Positions 9,006-19,367 are shown, numbered from the stretch's first letter. The stretch: DNA of 58,595 nucleotides from Levilactobacillus enshiensis (GCF_007115095.1 NZ_SULH01000015.1:4130-62724), one strand, 5' to 3'. Numbers and translations are program-made. The notes: generated by a model not told the origin, from the sequence alone.

Positions 9006-9103
9006 TTTTGTGTATTCCTCCTTGCAAATGTGGTTGTAACGGATAAACCTCCCACTTGACACATTTCATTTTCGTGAAGTGTCCGACTATCCGAAAACTG
9101 AGC

Positions 9104-9529
9104 TTAACCTTCGACCGTGAAGCCCATGCTCCGGGCAGTACCTTCAATCATGCGCATAGCTGCTTCAACATCAGCTGCGTTTAGATCTTGCATTTTAGTT
9201 TCAGCGATTTGCTTAACTTGATCCTTGGTTACCGTAGCAACCTTCTTCGTGTTAGGTTCGCCGGAACCACTTTCAACACCAGCGGCCTTCTTCAACAGCG
9301 TTGCTGCTGGAGGGGTCTTGGTGATGAAATCAAAGGAACGATCTTCATAGACACTGATCACAACAGGAATGATCATACCAGCTTGGTCAGCGGTACGAGC
9401 GTTGAATTCCTTAGTGAAGCCCATGATGTTGATACCTGCTTGACCTAAAGCTGGTCCAACTGGGGGAGCTGGGGTTGCTTTACCCGCAGGAATCTGTAAT
9501 TTAACGACATTAGCTACTTTTTTAGCCAC
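9104..9529 (-). CDS. rplK: 50S ribosomal protein uL11
   Basis: The 141-residue protein carries the L11 hallmarks: [21 protein letters not shown] at the N terminus and the RNA-binding C-terminal domain, with [14 protein letters not shown] and [11 protein letters not shown]. It binds the GTPase-associated region of 23S rRNA. The start is a GTG at 9529, nine bases after AGGAGG. It opens the rplK-rplA operon, whose promoter and leader are listed separately. Confidence 0.97.
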   Translation of the reverse strand: MAKKVANVVKLQIPAGKATPAPPVGPALGQAGINIMGFTKEFNARTADQAGMIIPVVISVYEDRSFDFITKTPPAATLLKKAAGVESGSGEPNTKKVATVTKDQVKQIAETKMQDLNAADVEAAMRMIEGTARSMGFTVEG

Positions 9530-9554
9530 GAGACAATACCTCCTTGAGTCCGTG

Positions 9555-9592
9555 TGTGGTAAGTGGGGCTGTTAGTTTGCCCCTCCCACTTT
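9555..9592 (-). promoter_or_regulatory. Probable L1-binding leader hairpin of rplK-rplA
   Basis: Between promoter and rplK the transcript contains GTGGGAGGGGCAA and then GCCCCACTTACCAC, forming a stem with unpaired purines. It resembles the 23S rRNA site bound by L1 and is the expected position for L1 autoregulation in Firmicutes. The assignment is by resemblance only. Confidence 0.5.
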
Positions 9593-9619
9593 GTACATAT
9601 GCATCACGCATACCTGAGA

Positions 9620-9648
9620 ATCATACCACACTTTACTAACTGCAACAA
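9620..9648 (-). promoter_or_regulatory. rplK-rplA promoter
   Basis: On the minus strand TTGTTG (9648-9643) and TATGAT (9625-9620) are 17 bases apart. The promoter lies 13 bases past the nusG stop and drives the L11-L1 operon separately from secE-nusG. Confidence 0.7.
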
Positions 9649-9660
9649 GTTCTTTTCAAA

Positions 9661-10212
9661 TTAACCTAAGATTGGGTCAACTTGGTCGAAGTTCAATTCC
9701 GTACTGGTTTCTCGACCGAACATGTCGATGTTGACCTTCAACTTCATCTTTTCATTGTCGACTTCGGTAATCTTACCGACTAACCCACTGAAGGCACCGT
9801 CGACAATCGTGACGGAATCGCCAGGAGCAACATCCAAATCGGCATGCCGCGCAGAAATGCCGACCCGCCGCAAGATACGTTCAACTTCATCAGGTAACAA
9901 TGGCGTTGGCTTACTCCCTTGACCATGGGAACCCAAGAACCCAGTCACACCTGGTGTGTTCCGCACAATGTACCAAGCTTGGTCACTCATGACCATTTCA
10001 ACCAAGACGTAGCCAGGGAAAGTCTTTTCCATCGTGACCTTGTCCTTACCGTTCTTAACTTCGTGTTCCTCTTCTTCGGGAACGACGACCCGGAAGATGT
10101 TATCTTGCATCCCCATTGATTCGGCCCGGGATTCCAAGTTTGCCATAACCTTGTTCTCGTAACCCGCGTAGGTGTGAAGAACGTACCATTGCTTTTCAGC
10201 TGACTCAACCAT
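9661..10212 (-). CDS. nusG: Transcription termination/antitermination factor NusG
   Basis: The 183-residue protein has the NGN domain (WYVLHTYAGYENKVMANL; FPGYVLVEM; WYIVRNTPGVTGFLG) and a C-terminal KOW domain (PGDSVTIVDGAFSGLVGKI). NusG binds the RNA polymerase clamp and modulates elongation, pausing and Rho or ribosome coupling. It follows secE, as in most Bacilli. The ATG at 10212 follows AAAGGAG. The in-frame extension to 10251 is not needed for the family N terminus. Confidence 0.97.
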   Translation of the reverse strand: MVESAEKQWYVLHTYAGYENKVMANLESRAESMGMQDNIFRVVVPEEEEHEVKNGKDKVTMEKTFPGYVLVEMVMSDQAWYIVRNTPGVTGFLGSHGQGSKPTPLLPDEVERILRRVGISARHADLDVAPGDSVTIVDGAFSGLVGKITEVDNEKMKLKVNIDMFGRETSTELNFDQVDPILG

Positions 10213-10334
10213 TTTGGTGCACTCCTTTAATTTCATTGACTTTTCGAGCAAAATAAAAAAACTCCGCGTACACGAAGTTCCCTGTTACCTACTAATATAG
10301 CATATTTAGTCACATTTGACTACCGACAATTCCA

Positions 10335-10511
10335 CTAAGCGAGGAACTTCAGGCCAAACTGAACCACCCAGTCAACCACCGCAAAGAAGATTGCGAACAG
10401 AATTGAGATGCCGACGACAGTCCCAGTATCGTGCCGGGTCTGCTTAGGGCCTGGCCAAGAAACTTGTTTCATTTCCTGTCCGACTGACTTAAAAAAACGG
10501 AATAAACGCAT
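10335..10511 (-). CDS. secE: Preprotein translocase subunit SecE
   Basis: This 58-codon gene reads MRLFRFFKSVGQEMKQVSWP at the N terminus and then a single membrane helix (GISILFAIFFAVVDWVV). That is the minimal one-helix SecE of Firmicutes, with the conserved EMKQVSWP amphipathic segment that clamps SecY. A GGAGG precedes the ATG by seven bases. It lies between rpmG and nusG, the normal order. Confidence 0.95.
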   Translation of the reverse strand: MRLFRFFKSVGQEMKQVSWPGPKQTRHDTGTVVGISILFAIFFAVVDWVVQFGLKFLA

Positions 10512-10557
10512 GGTGTTGCCTCCCTAAAATTAGTGTTTGTCGTTGTGATTAGTCAAA

Positions 10558-10707
10558 TTAACGGGTTTCGCGGTGTAACGTGTGCTTACCGCAGTACTTA
10601 CAAAACTTCATAACCTCTAGCCGTTTCGTGCGGGTTGCACTTGCTGTGATGGTGTAATTCCGTGACCCGCAAACCGAACAAGCCAGGGCAATTTTCCGTT
10701 GAGCCAT
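10558..10707 (-). CDS. rpmG: 50S ribosomal protein bL33 (zinc-binding form)
   Basis: The 49-codon frame reads [19 protein letters not shown] and ends with [16 protein letters not shown]. The two Cys-x-x-Cys pairs (CSVC and CKYC) mark the zinc-binding C+ form of L33. It lies directly upstream of secE, as in Bacillus. Small size and context make it secure. Confidence 0.94.
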   Translation of the reverse strand: MAQRKIALACSVCGSRNYTITASATRTKRLEVMKFCKYCGKHTLHRETR

Positions 10708-10781
10708 TTTGCCACCACCTTTGATCAAATCGTCTTCAACTCATACTGCAATAGCTTACCATCGTTTGCTCCGCCCGTCAA

Positions 10782-11351
10782 TCATTCGGCTAAGAGTCGA
10801 CGCAGCTTGATTTGACTTCTGTGCGCGGCGGAGATCACCTGCTTTAACGGCAGGCCCCGCTGCTGACTGATTGCGCCCAGACTGCTGCCGCGAACCAGTC
10901 CCGTAAACACGACCCGCTCAATCATCGAGAGTTCCCCCTGTAACCGGAGGAGCGTTTCCTTAACTTCCAACTGTTCCCGGACGATCCAACGCCCATCGAC
11001 TAACGTATCCGCAAAATAGGCACCATGTTCCTCAATCGAGAGTGGCGGCTGTTCTGCTTGCCGCTTTAACGCTTGGCTTTTGCGAATCAGATCGTACACC
11101 CGGTGGCCCAAGTTCAACCGGTAGAAGGCACCAAAACTTAAGGAACGACTAAATTTAAAATTTTCAATAACCGTGCAGAAAACTAATAGTGCTTCTTGTT
11201 CCCAATCATCAGCATCGTGCCCCGGAATAAAGTAGCGGTGCTGCATTCGACATAACACTGGCCGGTAACGTTCAAACAAAACCCCTAACGCGGGTGAATC
11301 CGTCTCCTGGTGAATCAACTCCAATAGTGCGGTATCGCTTAACTCAGTCAA
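10782..11351 (-). CDS. sigH: Sigma-70 family factor, SigH/ComX-like
   Basis: This 189-residue protein has a region 2 core (DADDWEQEALLVFCTVIENF, then SFGAFYRLNLGHRVYDLIRK) and a C-terminal region 4-like helix-turn-helix (LPLKQVISAAHRSQIKLRRLL). It occupies the sigH position between yacP and rpmG. In lactobacilli this gene is an alternative sigma factor related to Bacillus SigH and streptococcal ComX, linked to late competence genes. The start is a TTG at 11351, eight bases after GGGAGG. The regulon is not visible here. Confidence 0.85.
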   Translation of the reverse strand: MTELSDTALLELIHQETDSPALGVLFERYRPVLCRMQHRYFIPGHDADDWEQEALLVFCTVIENFKFSRSLSFGAFYRLNLGHRVYDLIRKSQALKRQAEQPPLSIEEHGAYFADTLVDGRWIVREQLEVKETLLRLQGELSMIERVVFTGLVRGSSLGAISQQRGLPLKQVISAAHRSQIKLRRLLAE

Positions 11352-11503
11352 TGAAAAAGCCTCCCCTTCGTCTGGTAATTTCCAGTCTACGGGAAGGTCA
11401 CCCTTTCGCCGAGCGAACGAGCGTTCATTTTAAAACTTATATCTGGACCGACTACCAGTGTTCCAGCAAGGCTACGCACCCATCACGGATTATCGCAGTT
11501 CAC

Positions 11504-12046
11504 CTATTTTTTCTTCTTTTCCGGTTTCGCCATCATTTGATCGCGAAGTTTCTCCAATTTGTAGAGTTGCTGATCATTCCACGGTGACTTGCGCACCATG
11601 CCCTTGTCTGCAAACTCACGGGCCGTCTGTTTGACCTCATTTTGGGCCCGCTCAATATCCCGCAGGAGTTCACCTGCCGGGATTCTGAGCGCCCCCTCGG
11701 AAAAGATGGTCCACTGTTCAGCCTGGTCACTAGTGGCGACCGTGACTTGGGTAAATCGCGTTTGCCGCGCCTTGGCTAACTTTTCAATGTAGCTATCTGC
11801 GGTCTCATCCCGGTTCGTCCAGACGACCTCCAAGTCGAATTGCTTATAGCTTTTAGAAATGCCGGGAACGTACATGGCGTCAAACACCACGGTAATTGAC
11901 GCATCGCGGAGTTTGCGGTAGTTGGCTAGCATACTCAACAGCTCATCCCGTGCTTCTGGTAACCGGTCTGCTAATTTCAACCGGTTGAGTTTGGGCCAGT
12001 TGCCGATCATGTTATACGCATCGACAATTAAAATATCTTCTTTCAT
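11504..12046 (-). CDS. yacP: NYN-domain endoribonuclease YacP (Rae1)
   Basis: The 180-residue protein begins MKEDILIVDAYNMIGNWPKL, the NYN/PIN-like nuclease fold, with acidic residues at VDAYN, FDAMYV and TNRDETADSYIEK forming the expected metal site, and a basic C-terminal tail (KPEKKKK). Its Bacillus counterpart Rae1 enters the ribosomal A site and cleaves mRNA during translation. It sits 25 bases after rlmB in the conserved cysS-mrnC-rlmB-yacP-sigH order. Confidence 0.92.
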   Translation of the reverse strand: MKEDILIVDAYNMIGNWPKLNRLKLADRLPEARDELLSMLANYRKLRDASITVVFDAMYVPGISKSYKQFDLEVVWTNRDETADSYIEKLAKARQTRFTQVTVATSDQAEQWTIFSEGALRIPAGELLRDIERAQNEVKQTAREFADKGMVRKSPWNDQQLYKLEKLRDQMMAKPEKKKK

Positions 12047-12071
12047 TATCCCTCGCTCATTTCTTTTTGAC

Positions 12072-12842
12072 TTAGTGCTGCACGGGGTGACGAGAACTGA
12101 AGCCTTGGTACATCAACAGACCGGCCGCAACACTGGCATTTAAACTTTGTACGTGCCCCACCATTGGAATCGTCAACGTGACGTCGACCGTTTCCTTCAG
12201 CAGACGGGAAATTCCCTTACCTTCATTGCCGATGATCAGCGCACTGGCGCCCTTGGCATCCCAATCACGATAATCGGTTCCATTCATGTCGGTACCAAAG
12301 ATCCACAAGCCACGATCCTTCAATTCCTTGACCGTATTGACCATGTTCGTGACCCGTGCAACTGGCACCGTTTCAATGGCACCGGTCGACGTCTTGGCCA
12401 CCACGGAGGTCAAACCCACTGCACGGCGCTTGGGAATAATGATGCCGTGAACACCACTAGCATCAGCTGTCCGTAAAATCGAGCCCAGATTATGGGGATC
12501 TTCCACACCATCTAAGATTAAGAAGAATGGTGCTTCGCCAGCGGCTTCAGCCTTAGCGAACAAATCATCGATCGTCGCATATTCAAAAGCGGCAACCCCT
12601 AAGGCAACGCCTTGGTGGTTTTGATGATCCGTTAACAGGTCCAATTTTTGCTTAGGGACTTCGGAAATGACCAGATGACGTTTCTTTGCCAACTGGCGAA
12701 TCTCGTCGAGTGCTTCGGCCTTCAGCCCACTCTGCAAGAAGACCTTGTTAATGGTCTGTTGGCTCCGTAATGCTGCTACCGCTGGGTGGCGGCCAATGAC
12801 AAAGTCACTACTAATATCTTTTTCTGATTGTTCTGGTTTCAT
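12072..12842 (-). CDS. rlmB: 23S rRNA 2'-O-methyltransferase RlmB (TrmH family)
   Basis: A SpoU/TrmH enzyme of 256 residues. It has an N-terminal substrate-binding domain (FVIGRHPAVAAL), then the knotted SPOUT domain with LDGVEDPHNLGSILRTADA, ALIIGNEGKGISRLL and the final IPMVGHVQSLNASVAAGLLMY motif. RlmB methylates the conserved guanosine of the 23S rRNA P loop. Its ATG overlaps the mrnC stop (TAATG), so the two are translationally coupled. Confidence 0.95.
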   Translation of the reverse strand: MKPEQSEKDISSDFVIGRHPAVAALRSQQTINKVFLQSGLKAEALDEIRQLAKKRHLVISEVPKQKLDLLTDHQNHQGVALGVAAFEYATIDDLFAKAEAAGEAPFFLILDGVEDPHNLGSILRTADASGVHGIIIPKRRAVGLTSVVAKTSTGAIETVPVARVTNMVNTVKELKDRGLWIFGTDMNGTDYRDWDAKGASALIIGNEGKGISRLLKETVDVTLTIPMVGHVQSLNASVAAGLLMYQGFSSRHPVQH

Positions 12843-13252
12843 TACTCAGTTCGCCCCGCTTCCACTTGTTGAATGCACCATTGCCCTAATTCATCTACGC
12901 GGTCTTGCTTACCACTCAAGGCCAAGTAGCCCATGAGTGCTTCAAAGCCAGTTGAAATTCGGTAAGTCACCACGTCCGTGTTCTTGGCATGTGTATAGCT
13001 CTTCGCGTTGCGCCCACGTTTGAACATGGTCCACTCGTCCTCACTCAGGAGCTGATCTTGCTCCATCAAATTGATCAACGCCGCTTGGGCTTTGGCCGAA
13101 ACGTAGTGCGTTGCTGTCTTTTGTAAGTGGTTCGGTTTCGCCAAACCCTCCGCAATTAAGTGCCGCCGAATGATGACTTCGTACGCCGCGTCGCCCATGT
13201 AGGCTAAAGCGACCCCGTTCAATTGTCGATAATCTGCTGCTTCAGTTGTCAT
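12842..13252 (-). CDS. mrnC: Mini-ribonuclease III (MrnC)
   Basis: The 136-residue protein has the RNase III fold core ([23 protein letters not shown]) and a second acidic cluster ([19 protein letters not shown]) but no double-stranded-RNA-binding domain. This is the mini-III form that matures 23S rRNA ends in Bacilli. Its ATG at 13252 overlaps the cysS stop (TAATG) and its stop overlaps the rlmB start, so all three genes are tightly coupled. Confidence 0.95.
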   Translation of the reverse strand: MTTEAADYRQLNGVALAYMGDAAYEVIIRRHLIAEGLAKPNHLQKTATHYVSAKAQAALINLMEQDQLLSEDEWTMFKRGRNAKSYTHAKNTDVVTYRISTGFEALMGYLALSGKQDRVDELGQWCIQQVEAGRTE

Positions 13253-14664
13253 TAATTTCCCTTTCTCCAACGTGTTCCTTGAGGCGTATCTTCCAAAATG
13301 ATTCCTTGGTTTTTAAGTTGTTCACGAATCTCATCGCTGCGTTCAAAGTTTCGGTTGTTCCGAGCTTCGATGCGTTCTTGGATCAAGGCCTCGATGTGCT
13401 CGTCGTCCAATTTGCCGGCAGCCGCCAGCTTTACGCCAAAGACGCTCAGGAGATCCGTCAACGTCTGCCGCATGAATTCTAGTGTCCCCTTGAAGACGAC
13501 TGGTCGTTCAGCATAAACGTTGCCCAATCGCGCCAGGTCGTAAACTTCAGACGCCCCGTTTTGAACGTTAAAGTCATCATCCATCGCATCGATGTAGTCG
13601 GCCACGATTTGCCGCGTTTCCTGTTCCGTCTTGGGGTCGTTACCCTCTTCAGCGTCCTTTAACCGGTACCCCATATTGTCATAGGCCGTTTGTAGCCGCT
13701 CCAAGTTCCGGGCAGCCGTGTCCAAATTCCGCTGGCTGTACTGAATGGGCCGGCGATACTGGGTAGTTGCCATAAAGAAACGAAGCGTTTGGGCATCTAC
13801 AGTCTTTAAAATGTCATGCACCGTCACAAAGTTACCCAGGGACTTGCTCATTTTTTCATTGTCATCGCCAATGGTGACAAAGCCATTGTGTAACCAATAG
13901 TGAACAAAGGTTTTGCCCGTCTCAGCTTCACTTTGGGCGATTTCATTTTGATGGTGCGGAAAAATCAGGTCTTCCCCACCACCGTGAATATCAAAGGTGT
14001 CACCGAGGTAATGGATCGACATCACAGAACACTCGATATGCCAACCCGGCCGACCGGCACCCCAAGGAGATGGCCAGGAAATCTCACCTGGTTTGGCCCC
14101 TTTCCAGAGGGCAAAGTCGACGGGATCTTCCTTCCGGGCAGTCTCTTCGTCGTTGGTGTGCTGCGATGCGCCTTCCTCCAAATCGTCTAAGTTCATGTGG
14201 GCTAATTCACCATAGTGGGCAAACTTATGTGCCCGATAATAGACATCCCCATCAACCGGATAGGCATATCCCTTATCAATCAGATCTTGTACAAAGGCAA
14301 CAATTTCAGTGATGTGATCGGTCGCCCGTGGATTGACCGTGGCTGGTTCAATGTTCAACGCTGCCGTGTCCTCTTTGAAAGCCGCAATAAAGCGGTCGCC
14401 GAGCTCCGGCACCGTAATCCCTAAGCGATGCGCTTCATTAATCATCTTGTCATCGACATCGGTAAAGTTTGAAACGTATTTGACTTGGTAACCGCGGTAT
14501 TCAAAGTAGCGTCGAATCGTGTCAAACGCAATGGCACTCCGCGCGTTACCAATGTGAATGTAATTGTAGACGGTCGGGCCACACACGTACATGTTGACCA
14601 CACCGGGGGTAATTGGCTCGAAAGTCTCTTTTTGCCGAGTCAGTGAGTTAAATACTTTGAGCAT
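13252..14664 (-). CDS. cysS: Cysteinyl-tRNA synthetase
   Basis: This class I synthetase of 470 residues has the zinc-binding [17 protein letters not shown] (HIGH box, near residue 35), the WHIECSVM segment, [11 protein letters not shown] and [10 protein letters not shown] (KMSKS box, near 270). It charges tRNA-Cys. It is the first gene of the cysS-mrnC-rlmB group. The ATG at 14664 follows AAAGGAG. The upstream region is nearly 350 bases long, but I could not find a T-box consensus in it. Confidence 0.97.
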   Translation of the reverse strand: MLKVFNSLTRQKETFEPITPGVVNMYVCGPTVYNYIHIGNARSAIAFDTIRRYFEYRGYQVKYVSNFTDVDDKMINEAHRLGITVPELGDRFIAAFKEDTAALNIEPATVNPRATDHITEIVAFVQDLIDKGYAYPVDGDVYYRAHKFAHYGELAHMNLDDLEEGASQHTNDEETARKEDPVDFALWKGAKPGEISWPSPWGAGRPGWHIECSVMSIHYLGDTFDIHGGGEDLIFPHHQNEIAQSEAETGKTFVHYWLHNGFVTIGDDNEKMSKSLGNFVTVHDILKTVDAQTLRFFMATTQYRRPIQYSQRNLDTAARNLERLQTAYDNMGYRLKDAEEGNDPKTEQETRQIVADYIDAMDDDFNVQNGASEVYDLARLGNVYAERPVVFKGTLEFMRQTLTDLLSVFGVKLAAAGKLDDEHIEALIQERIEARNNRNFERSDEIREQLKNQGIILEDTPQGTRWRKGN

Positions 14665-14956
14665 CCCAAGGCTCCTTTCGCGTTACTTTTATATTTTGAT
14701 TCTGTCATTTGTCGGCTCCTGCGCCTGTCTAGCCCGCTGACATCAGGAGTGAAACGGCTAGTCCTGCAAGGCTCACAATCTGGTTGACCTACTAGTTTGC
14801 AGCTTCAACGGCTACCGGATCAACCGTAACCAGCAGCGGAATAACGTCAGACATTCCCCACAACCGGTAGAATTTCTGACACCCACAACGCGGATATTTC
14901 CCGCCAAACCTCAGAATCAAATGAGTTAGCTCCATTGTAGCATATCCCGGAGAAAA
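14665..14956 (-). promoter_or_regulatory. Long leader region before cysS, no T-box seen
   Basis: The gltX-cysS gap is 347 bases. A TACAAT -10-like box lies at about 14932-14937 (minus strand), just after the gltX terminator, implying a leader of roughly 270 bases. Within it is an uncertain 47-codon frame (14935-14792, from ATG) with a PRCGCQKFYRLWGM segment and no ribosome binding site. I found no GGTGGNACC-type T-box antiterminator. The content remains unexplained. Confidence 0.35.
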
Positions 14957-15002
14957 CAAAGAAGCCGAATGAGCAGCTTCCCCGCTCATATTCGGCTTCT
15001 TT
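14957..15002. terminator. Terminator after gltX
   Basis: GAAGCCGAAT pairs with ATTCGGCTTC, with inner GAGC/GCTC. On the minus strand it ends in TTCTTTGTTTT ten bases past the gltX stop. It is near-symmetric. Confidence 0.9.
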
Positions 15003-15011
15003 ACCAAATCA

Positions 15012-16502
15012 CTAGCCTTCGAGTTGGGCTAACGTCTGGTGAATGTGTTGTAAGGCCGTCTTGCGACCAACTAATTCAATGGATTCTGGTAATTCTGGAC
15101 CGTGCATTTCGTGGGTGACGGCAATTCGGATTGGCATCCAAAGTTGACGACCCTTGATTCCGGTCTTAGCTTGAACGGCCTTGATCACGTGGAAGATTTC
15201 AACGGAATCAAAGAGGTCCAACTTTTCAATTTGGTCTGCGAATTCCTTCAACACGATCGGTGCCGTGTCGTTGCTGATTTCAGCTAAAGCATCGCCGGAG
15301 ACTTGTTCTGGTTCCTGGAAGAAGACGGAAGCCATGTCATTGATTTGGGCCATGTAACTCATTTGCCGCTTGTAGAGGTTGATGAGTTGCCGTGACCATT
15401 CAATGGTCGCCGTATCTGGGTTAGCAGGCACATTCCCCGCCTTGATCAGTTGCTTCAAGGCTAAGTCCATGACCGTGCTGTCGTCAGCATCCTTGACGTA
15501 ACGGTTGTTCAACCATTCCAACTTATCGCTGTCAAACGTTGCGGGTGAGGAACTCAAGCGCGTTTCGTCGTACATCTTGATGAATTGCTTCCGGTTGAAG
15601 ATTTCGTCTTCACCCACTGGTGACCAGCCCAACAACAGAATGAAGTTGAACATGGCTTCTGGCAGGTAACCCAAGTCACGGTATTGTTCGATGAATTGTA
15701 AGACGGATTCGTCACGCTTGGACAATTTCTTACCCGTGTCCTTGCTGATGATCAGGCTCATGTGACCAAACTTTGGGGCTTCCCAACCGAATGCTTGGTA
15801 GATCATCAACTGCTTAGGCGTGTTAGCAACATGGTCATCCCCACGGAAGACGTGGCTGATTGCCATCTTGTGGTCGTCAACCACAACGGCAAAGTTGTAG
15901 GTTGGCATGCCATCACGCTTGGCGATAACGAAGTCCCCACCAATGGTATCGGAGTTAAAGGAAACGTGTCCCTTAACCATATCGTCCCATTCGAAGATTT
16001 CGTCCTTAGGTACGCGGAAACGAATAACTGGCTTCAAGCCCTTAGCCTTAGCGGCGTCAATGGCAGCTTGCTTTTCTTCTTCGCTCATACCAGCGTATTC
16101 ATATTCGTAGTGTGGCATTTCCTTGCGGGCCTTTTGGGCTTCCCGGTCGGCAGTTAATTCATCTTCCGTCCGGTATGATTCGTAGGCTTTGCCCTCATCT
16201 AACAGTTGTTGGATGAGTGGGGTGTAAATGTCGCGCCGTTCAGACTGACGGTAAGGACCATAATCCCCACCGACATCGGGACCTTCATCCCAGTCCAAAC
16301 CAAGCCACTTTAAGTTTTCTAATTGGCTCCGTTCACCGTCAGCGATGTTTCGCTTCGTATCGGTATCCTCGATCCGAATGATGAACTTACCCTTATTATG
16401 ACGGGCAAATAAATAGTTGAAAATGGCCGTCCGGGCATTACCAATGTGTAAATGACCGGTTGGGCTCGGTGCGTACCGAACCCGAATTGAATTTTTCGCC
16501 AA
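15012..16502 (-). CDS. gltX: Glutamyl-tRNA synthetase
   Basis: This 496-residue class I enzyme has [18 protein letters not shown] (HIGH box, residues about 9-25), [14 protein letters not shown] [19 protein letters not shown], and [10 protein letters not shown] (KLSKR box, near 260). In Gram-positives lacking GlnRS it is usually non-discriminating and also makes Glu-tRNA-Gln for GatCAB. The start is a TTG at 16502, with a GAGG about ten bases upstream. It stands alone between terminators. Confidence 0.97.
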   Translation of the reverse strand: MAKNSIRVRYAPSPTGHLHIGNARTAIFNYLFARHNKGKFIIRIEDTDTKRNIADGERSQLENLKWLGLDWDEGPDVGGDYGPYRQSERRDIYTPLIQQLLDEGKAYESYRTEDELTADREAQKARKEMPHYEYEYAGMSEEEKQAAIDAAKAKGLKPVIRFRVPKDEIFEWDDMVKGHVSFNSDTIGGDFVIAKRDGMPTYNFAVVVDDHKMAISHVFRGDDHVANTPKQLMIYQAFGWEAPKFGHMSLIISKDTGKKLSKRDESVLQFIEQYRDLGYLPEAMFNFILLLGWSPVGEDEIFNRKQFIKMYDETRLSSSPATFDSDKLEWLNNRYVKDADDSTVMDLALKQLIKAGNVPANPDTATIEWSRQLINLYKRQMSYMAQINDMASVFFQEPEQVSGDALAEISNDTAPIVLKEFADQIEKLDLFDSVEIFHVIKAVQAKTGIKGRQLWMPIRIAVTHEMHGPELPESIELVGRKTALQHIHQTLAQLEG

Positions 16503-16636
16503 AACGTTTACGCCTCTTTCTAATTTATTTCACGTTTTATTTAAATACTGCCATGTTTTCATGACACAGTGCCTTAAGTGTACAATGCCATCGCGGAAAA
16601 ATAAAGGTGTGGGCCTCAATCCTTCCCAGAAAACGG

Positions 16637-16675
16637 AAATTGGCGCCGTAACTCACCGCTACGGTACCAATTTTT
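16637..16675. terminator. Terminator after yacL
   Basis: AAATTGG/CCAATTT with inner CCGTA/TACGG lies immediately past the yacL stop. It has T residues on the plus side and a weaker T tract on the minus side. Confidence 0.75.
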
Positions 16676-16680
16676 AGCGC

Positions 16681-17871
16681 TTACCGCGAACGTTTCGTGT
16701 TCTTGGCGCCATTGCTTGTTTTGCCGGCACCGGATTTTCCGGCATCAGCCTGTTCTTCGATATTCTTGCTGGAATGTAAGGGCTTGGCAAAGATCATTCG
16801 CCCAGCATCCGTTTGAATTGCGCTGGTAACCACGACATCGAGCTGCTTATTGATGAAGTAGCGGCCATCCTCAACGACGACCATCGTCCCATCGTCCAGA
16901 TAAGCGACCCCTTGCTGCCGTTCGGTCCCGTTCTTAACCACCATGACGTGGAGGTTCTCACCCGGAATGACTCGTGGTTTCAAGGCGTTAGCTAACGAAT
17001 TGATGTTCAGGACCTGCACATTTTGGAATTGAATCACCTTATTCAGGTTATAATCGTTGGTCACGATGACCCCGCCATTTTGTTTGGCGAGCGCAATCAG
17101 CTTACTATCGACTTCGGGAATATCCTCGAAGTCCCCCTCATACATTTCAATTGGCATGATGTGTTCGTTTTGGAGTTTGTTTAAAATGTCCAAGCCCCGC
17201 CGGCCCCGCACACGTTTGATAGAATCGCTGGAGTCCGCAATGTACTGCAGTTCATACAGCACAAAGTTCGGCACTAATAAGGTCCCTTCCAGAAACCCCG
17301 TCTTTGCCAGATCATAGATCCGACCATCGATTAAAATGTTCGTATCCAAAATCTTATAGTGATGGAAATTCGGTTCCGTTTGCTTATCCAGAACCTTCTT
17401 ATCAGCCTCTTCTTCAGTCTTCTTTGCTCGGGGTTGAAAGAGCTTCCGCCATTCTTCCGCCCGAATCTTGCTGAGACGGGTCCCACTCCGGAACCCAAAG
17501 TACCCAAATAAGATCATTAGAATCAGGGGAATCACGTTACTGATGAAGAATGAAGGCACCCGGAAAAGAAACTGTGAAATCAAAAGGGCCAACGCTAAGC
17601 CGACAATCGTTAGTAAACTGCCAAAAATCAAAGTCATTGGGTTTTGCTTGTTCAGGTAAGCCTCGATTTGATTGATCAATCGGATCAAGACTCCCGCAAA
17701 GAGCACACCCAAAATAAGGAAAATAATAGCACCAAGCAAGACATTTACAATTAGGTTGTTGACGAGATGATTGGAGATTCCCATCACGAGCCAAAGACGC
17801 GAGAGGTACACGGCACCCATGATTCCACCTAAGATGGCAAATATAACTAAAATAACTGTCCGTTTACGCAT
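16681..17871 (-). CDS. yacL: PIN/TRAM domain membrane protein YacL
   Basis: The 396-residue protein has four N-terminal membrane helices (about residues 5-25, 35-60, 77-95, 103-125). A PIN nuclease domain follows (ILDTNILIDGRIYDLAKTG ... VPNFVLYELQYIADS ... RRGLDIL ... DSKLIALA ... VIVTNDYNLNKV), then a TRAM RNA-binding segment (GVAYLDDGTMVVVEDG) and a basic tail. YacL family members are conserved next to radA in Bacilli, with an unclear ribonuclease-like role. The ATG at 17871 follows GGGAGG. It lies 28 bases after radA and is co-transcribed with it. Confidence 0.9.
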   Translation of the reverse strand: MRKRTVILVIFAILGGIMGAVYLSRLWLVMGISNHLVNNLIVNVLLGAIIFLILGVLFAGVLIRLINQIEAYLNKQNPMTLIFGSLLTIVGLALALLISQFLFRVPSFFISNVIPLILMILFGYFGFRSGTRLSKIRAEEWRKLFQPRAKKTEEEADKKVLDKQTEPNFHHYKILDTNILIDGRIYDLAKTGFLEGTLLVPNFVLYELQYIADSSDSIKRVRGRRGLDILNKLQNEHIMPIEMYEGDFEDIPEVDSKLIALAKQNGGVIVTNDYNLNKVIQFQNVQVLNINSLANALKPRVIPGENLHVMVVKNGTERQQGVAYLDDGTMVVVEDGRYFINKQLDVVVTSAIQTDAGRMIFAKPLHSSKNIEEQADAGKSGAGKTSNGAKNTKRSR

Positions 17872-17899
17872 AAATTCACCTCCCTTCAAAGCACGGTGC

Positions 17900-19276
17900 T
17901 TACACACCTAATGCTAATTTTAACGTCTGCCGCAATGTCGAGACACCGATGACTTCAATGCCCGTCGGCGGCGTCCACCCTTGCAGGTTATTCTTGGGGA
18001 CAAAAATTCGTTTAAAACCAAGTTTCTTGGCCTCGCCAACCCGCTGCTCGACCCGGCTAACTCGCCGAATCTCACCGGTCAACCCGACTTCACCCACGAA
18101 ACAATCCGTGGCGGCCGTGGCCGTGTCGCGATAACTAGACGCGATGCTCATCGCAATGGCCAGATCAATGGCTGGCTCGTCGAGTTTAACCCCACCAGCT
18201 GCCTTCAAGAAGGCATCCTGATTTTGTAACATCAAATTAGCCCGCTTCTCCAGCACGGCCATCAATAGGGAGACCCGGTTACGGTCCAAGCCACTTGATG
18301 TTCGTTGCGCATTGCCAAAGACCGATGGTGTGATCAGAGCCTGAACTTCGACCAGAATTGGCCGCGTTCCTTCCATTGAGACCACAATGGCTGATCCGGT
18401 CGCGTCCTTGAGCCGTTCTTCCAGGAACATCTCGGATGGATTGGCCACCTCATAGAGGCCACCGTCCCGCATCTCAAAGATTCCCAACTCATTGGTCGAG
18501 CCAAACCGGTTCTTTACCGCCCGTAAGATTCGGTAGCTATAGTGGAGGTCCCCCTCAAAATACAGGACCGTATCCACCATGTGTTCCAGAATCTTAGGGC
18601 CGGCGATGGCACCGCCCTTAGTCACATGCCCCACGACAAAAATCGTGATGCCATTTGTCTTGGCAATCTGCATCAATTCACCGGTAACGGCTCGGATCTG
18701 AGAAACCGATCCAATGGCAGATTCAATGCCGGGAGCCTGCATGGTTTGGACGGAGTCGATCACCACATAATCTGGTTGCATCTCTTCGATATTTTCCCGA
18801 ATGCTGGCCATGTCGGTCTCTGGATAGAGATAAAGATGATCACTGTTAACCACTAGGCGGTCTGCGCGCATCTTAATCTGTGAAGCACTTTCTTCACCAG
18901 ACACGTATAAAACCTTGCCACCCGTCTGACTCAACTGACCGGACACCTGCAGCAGTAACGTGGATTTCCCGATGCCGGGATCCCCACCAATCAGAATCAA
19001 CGACCCGGGGACGATTCCCCCACCCAAGACACGGTTGAGTTCTTCCATCTGGGTCTTCACGCGTGATTCGGTCGAGTGCTTAATTTCACTCATTAATTGT
19101 GGCTTGGAGTGTTCACCGGAGGGCTTGACCCGTGTCGATTGTGGCTTGGCCGACTCCGGGACGACAACCTCTTCAACCATTGTGTTCCACTCACCACAGT
19201 TCGGGCAACGGCCCAAGTAACGTGGCGAACTATAATCACAATTTTGACAAACAAAGTTCGTTTTCTGTTTAGCCAC
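17900..19276 (-). CDS. radA: DNA repair protein RadA
   Basis: About 458 residues. An N-terminal zinc finger ([21 protein letters not shown]) is followed by a RecA-like ATPase with Walker [11 protein letters not shown] near residue 100, YVVIDSVQT as Walker B and the RadA-specific VKNRFGS motif. The C-terminal domain is Lon-protease-like ([13 protein letters not shown]). RadA is a branch-migration helicase in recombination. The start is probably the GTG at 19276, seven bases after AAGGGG. The ATG at 19282 is only one base from it. Confidence 0.96.
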   Translation of the reverse strand: MAKQKTNFVCQNCDYSSPRYLGRCPNCGEWNTMVEEVVVPESAKPQSTRVKPSGEHSKPQLMSEIKHSTESRVKTQMEELNRVLGGGIVPGSLILIGGDPGIGKSTLLLQVSGQLSQTGGKVLYVSGEESASQIKMRADRLVVNSDHLYLYPETDMASIRENIEEMQPDYVVIDSVQTMQAPGIESAIGSVSQIRAVTGELMQIAKTNGITIFVVGHVTKGGAIAGPKILEHMVDTVLYFEGDLHYSYRILRAVKNRFGSTNELGIFEMRDGGLYEVANPSEMFLEERLKDATGSAIVVSMEGTRPILVEVQALITPSVFGNAQRTSSGLDRNRVSLLMAVLEKRANLMLQNQDAFLKAAGGVKLDEPAIDLAIAMSIASSYRDTATAATDCFVGEVGLTGEIRRVSRVEQRVGEAKKLGFKRIFVPKNNLQGWTPPTGIEVIGVSTLRQTLKLALGV

Positions 19277-19367
19277 GTGCATTCCCCTTATCTCTTAATT
19301 TCAGTACCTTTATTCTAGCATATCACGGGTAGTTCCCCCACTAGTCTGTTGGGATATTCCAAAAACT

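Noticed and set aside
14665..14956. T-box riboswitch for cysS
   Set aside because: Length and position fit, but no GGTGGNACC-type antiterminator and no clear terminator/antiterminator pair were found.
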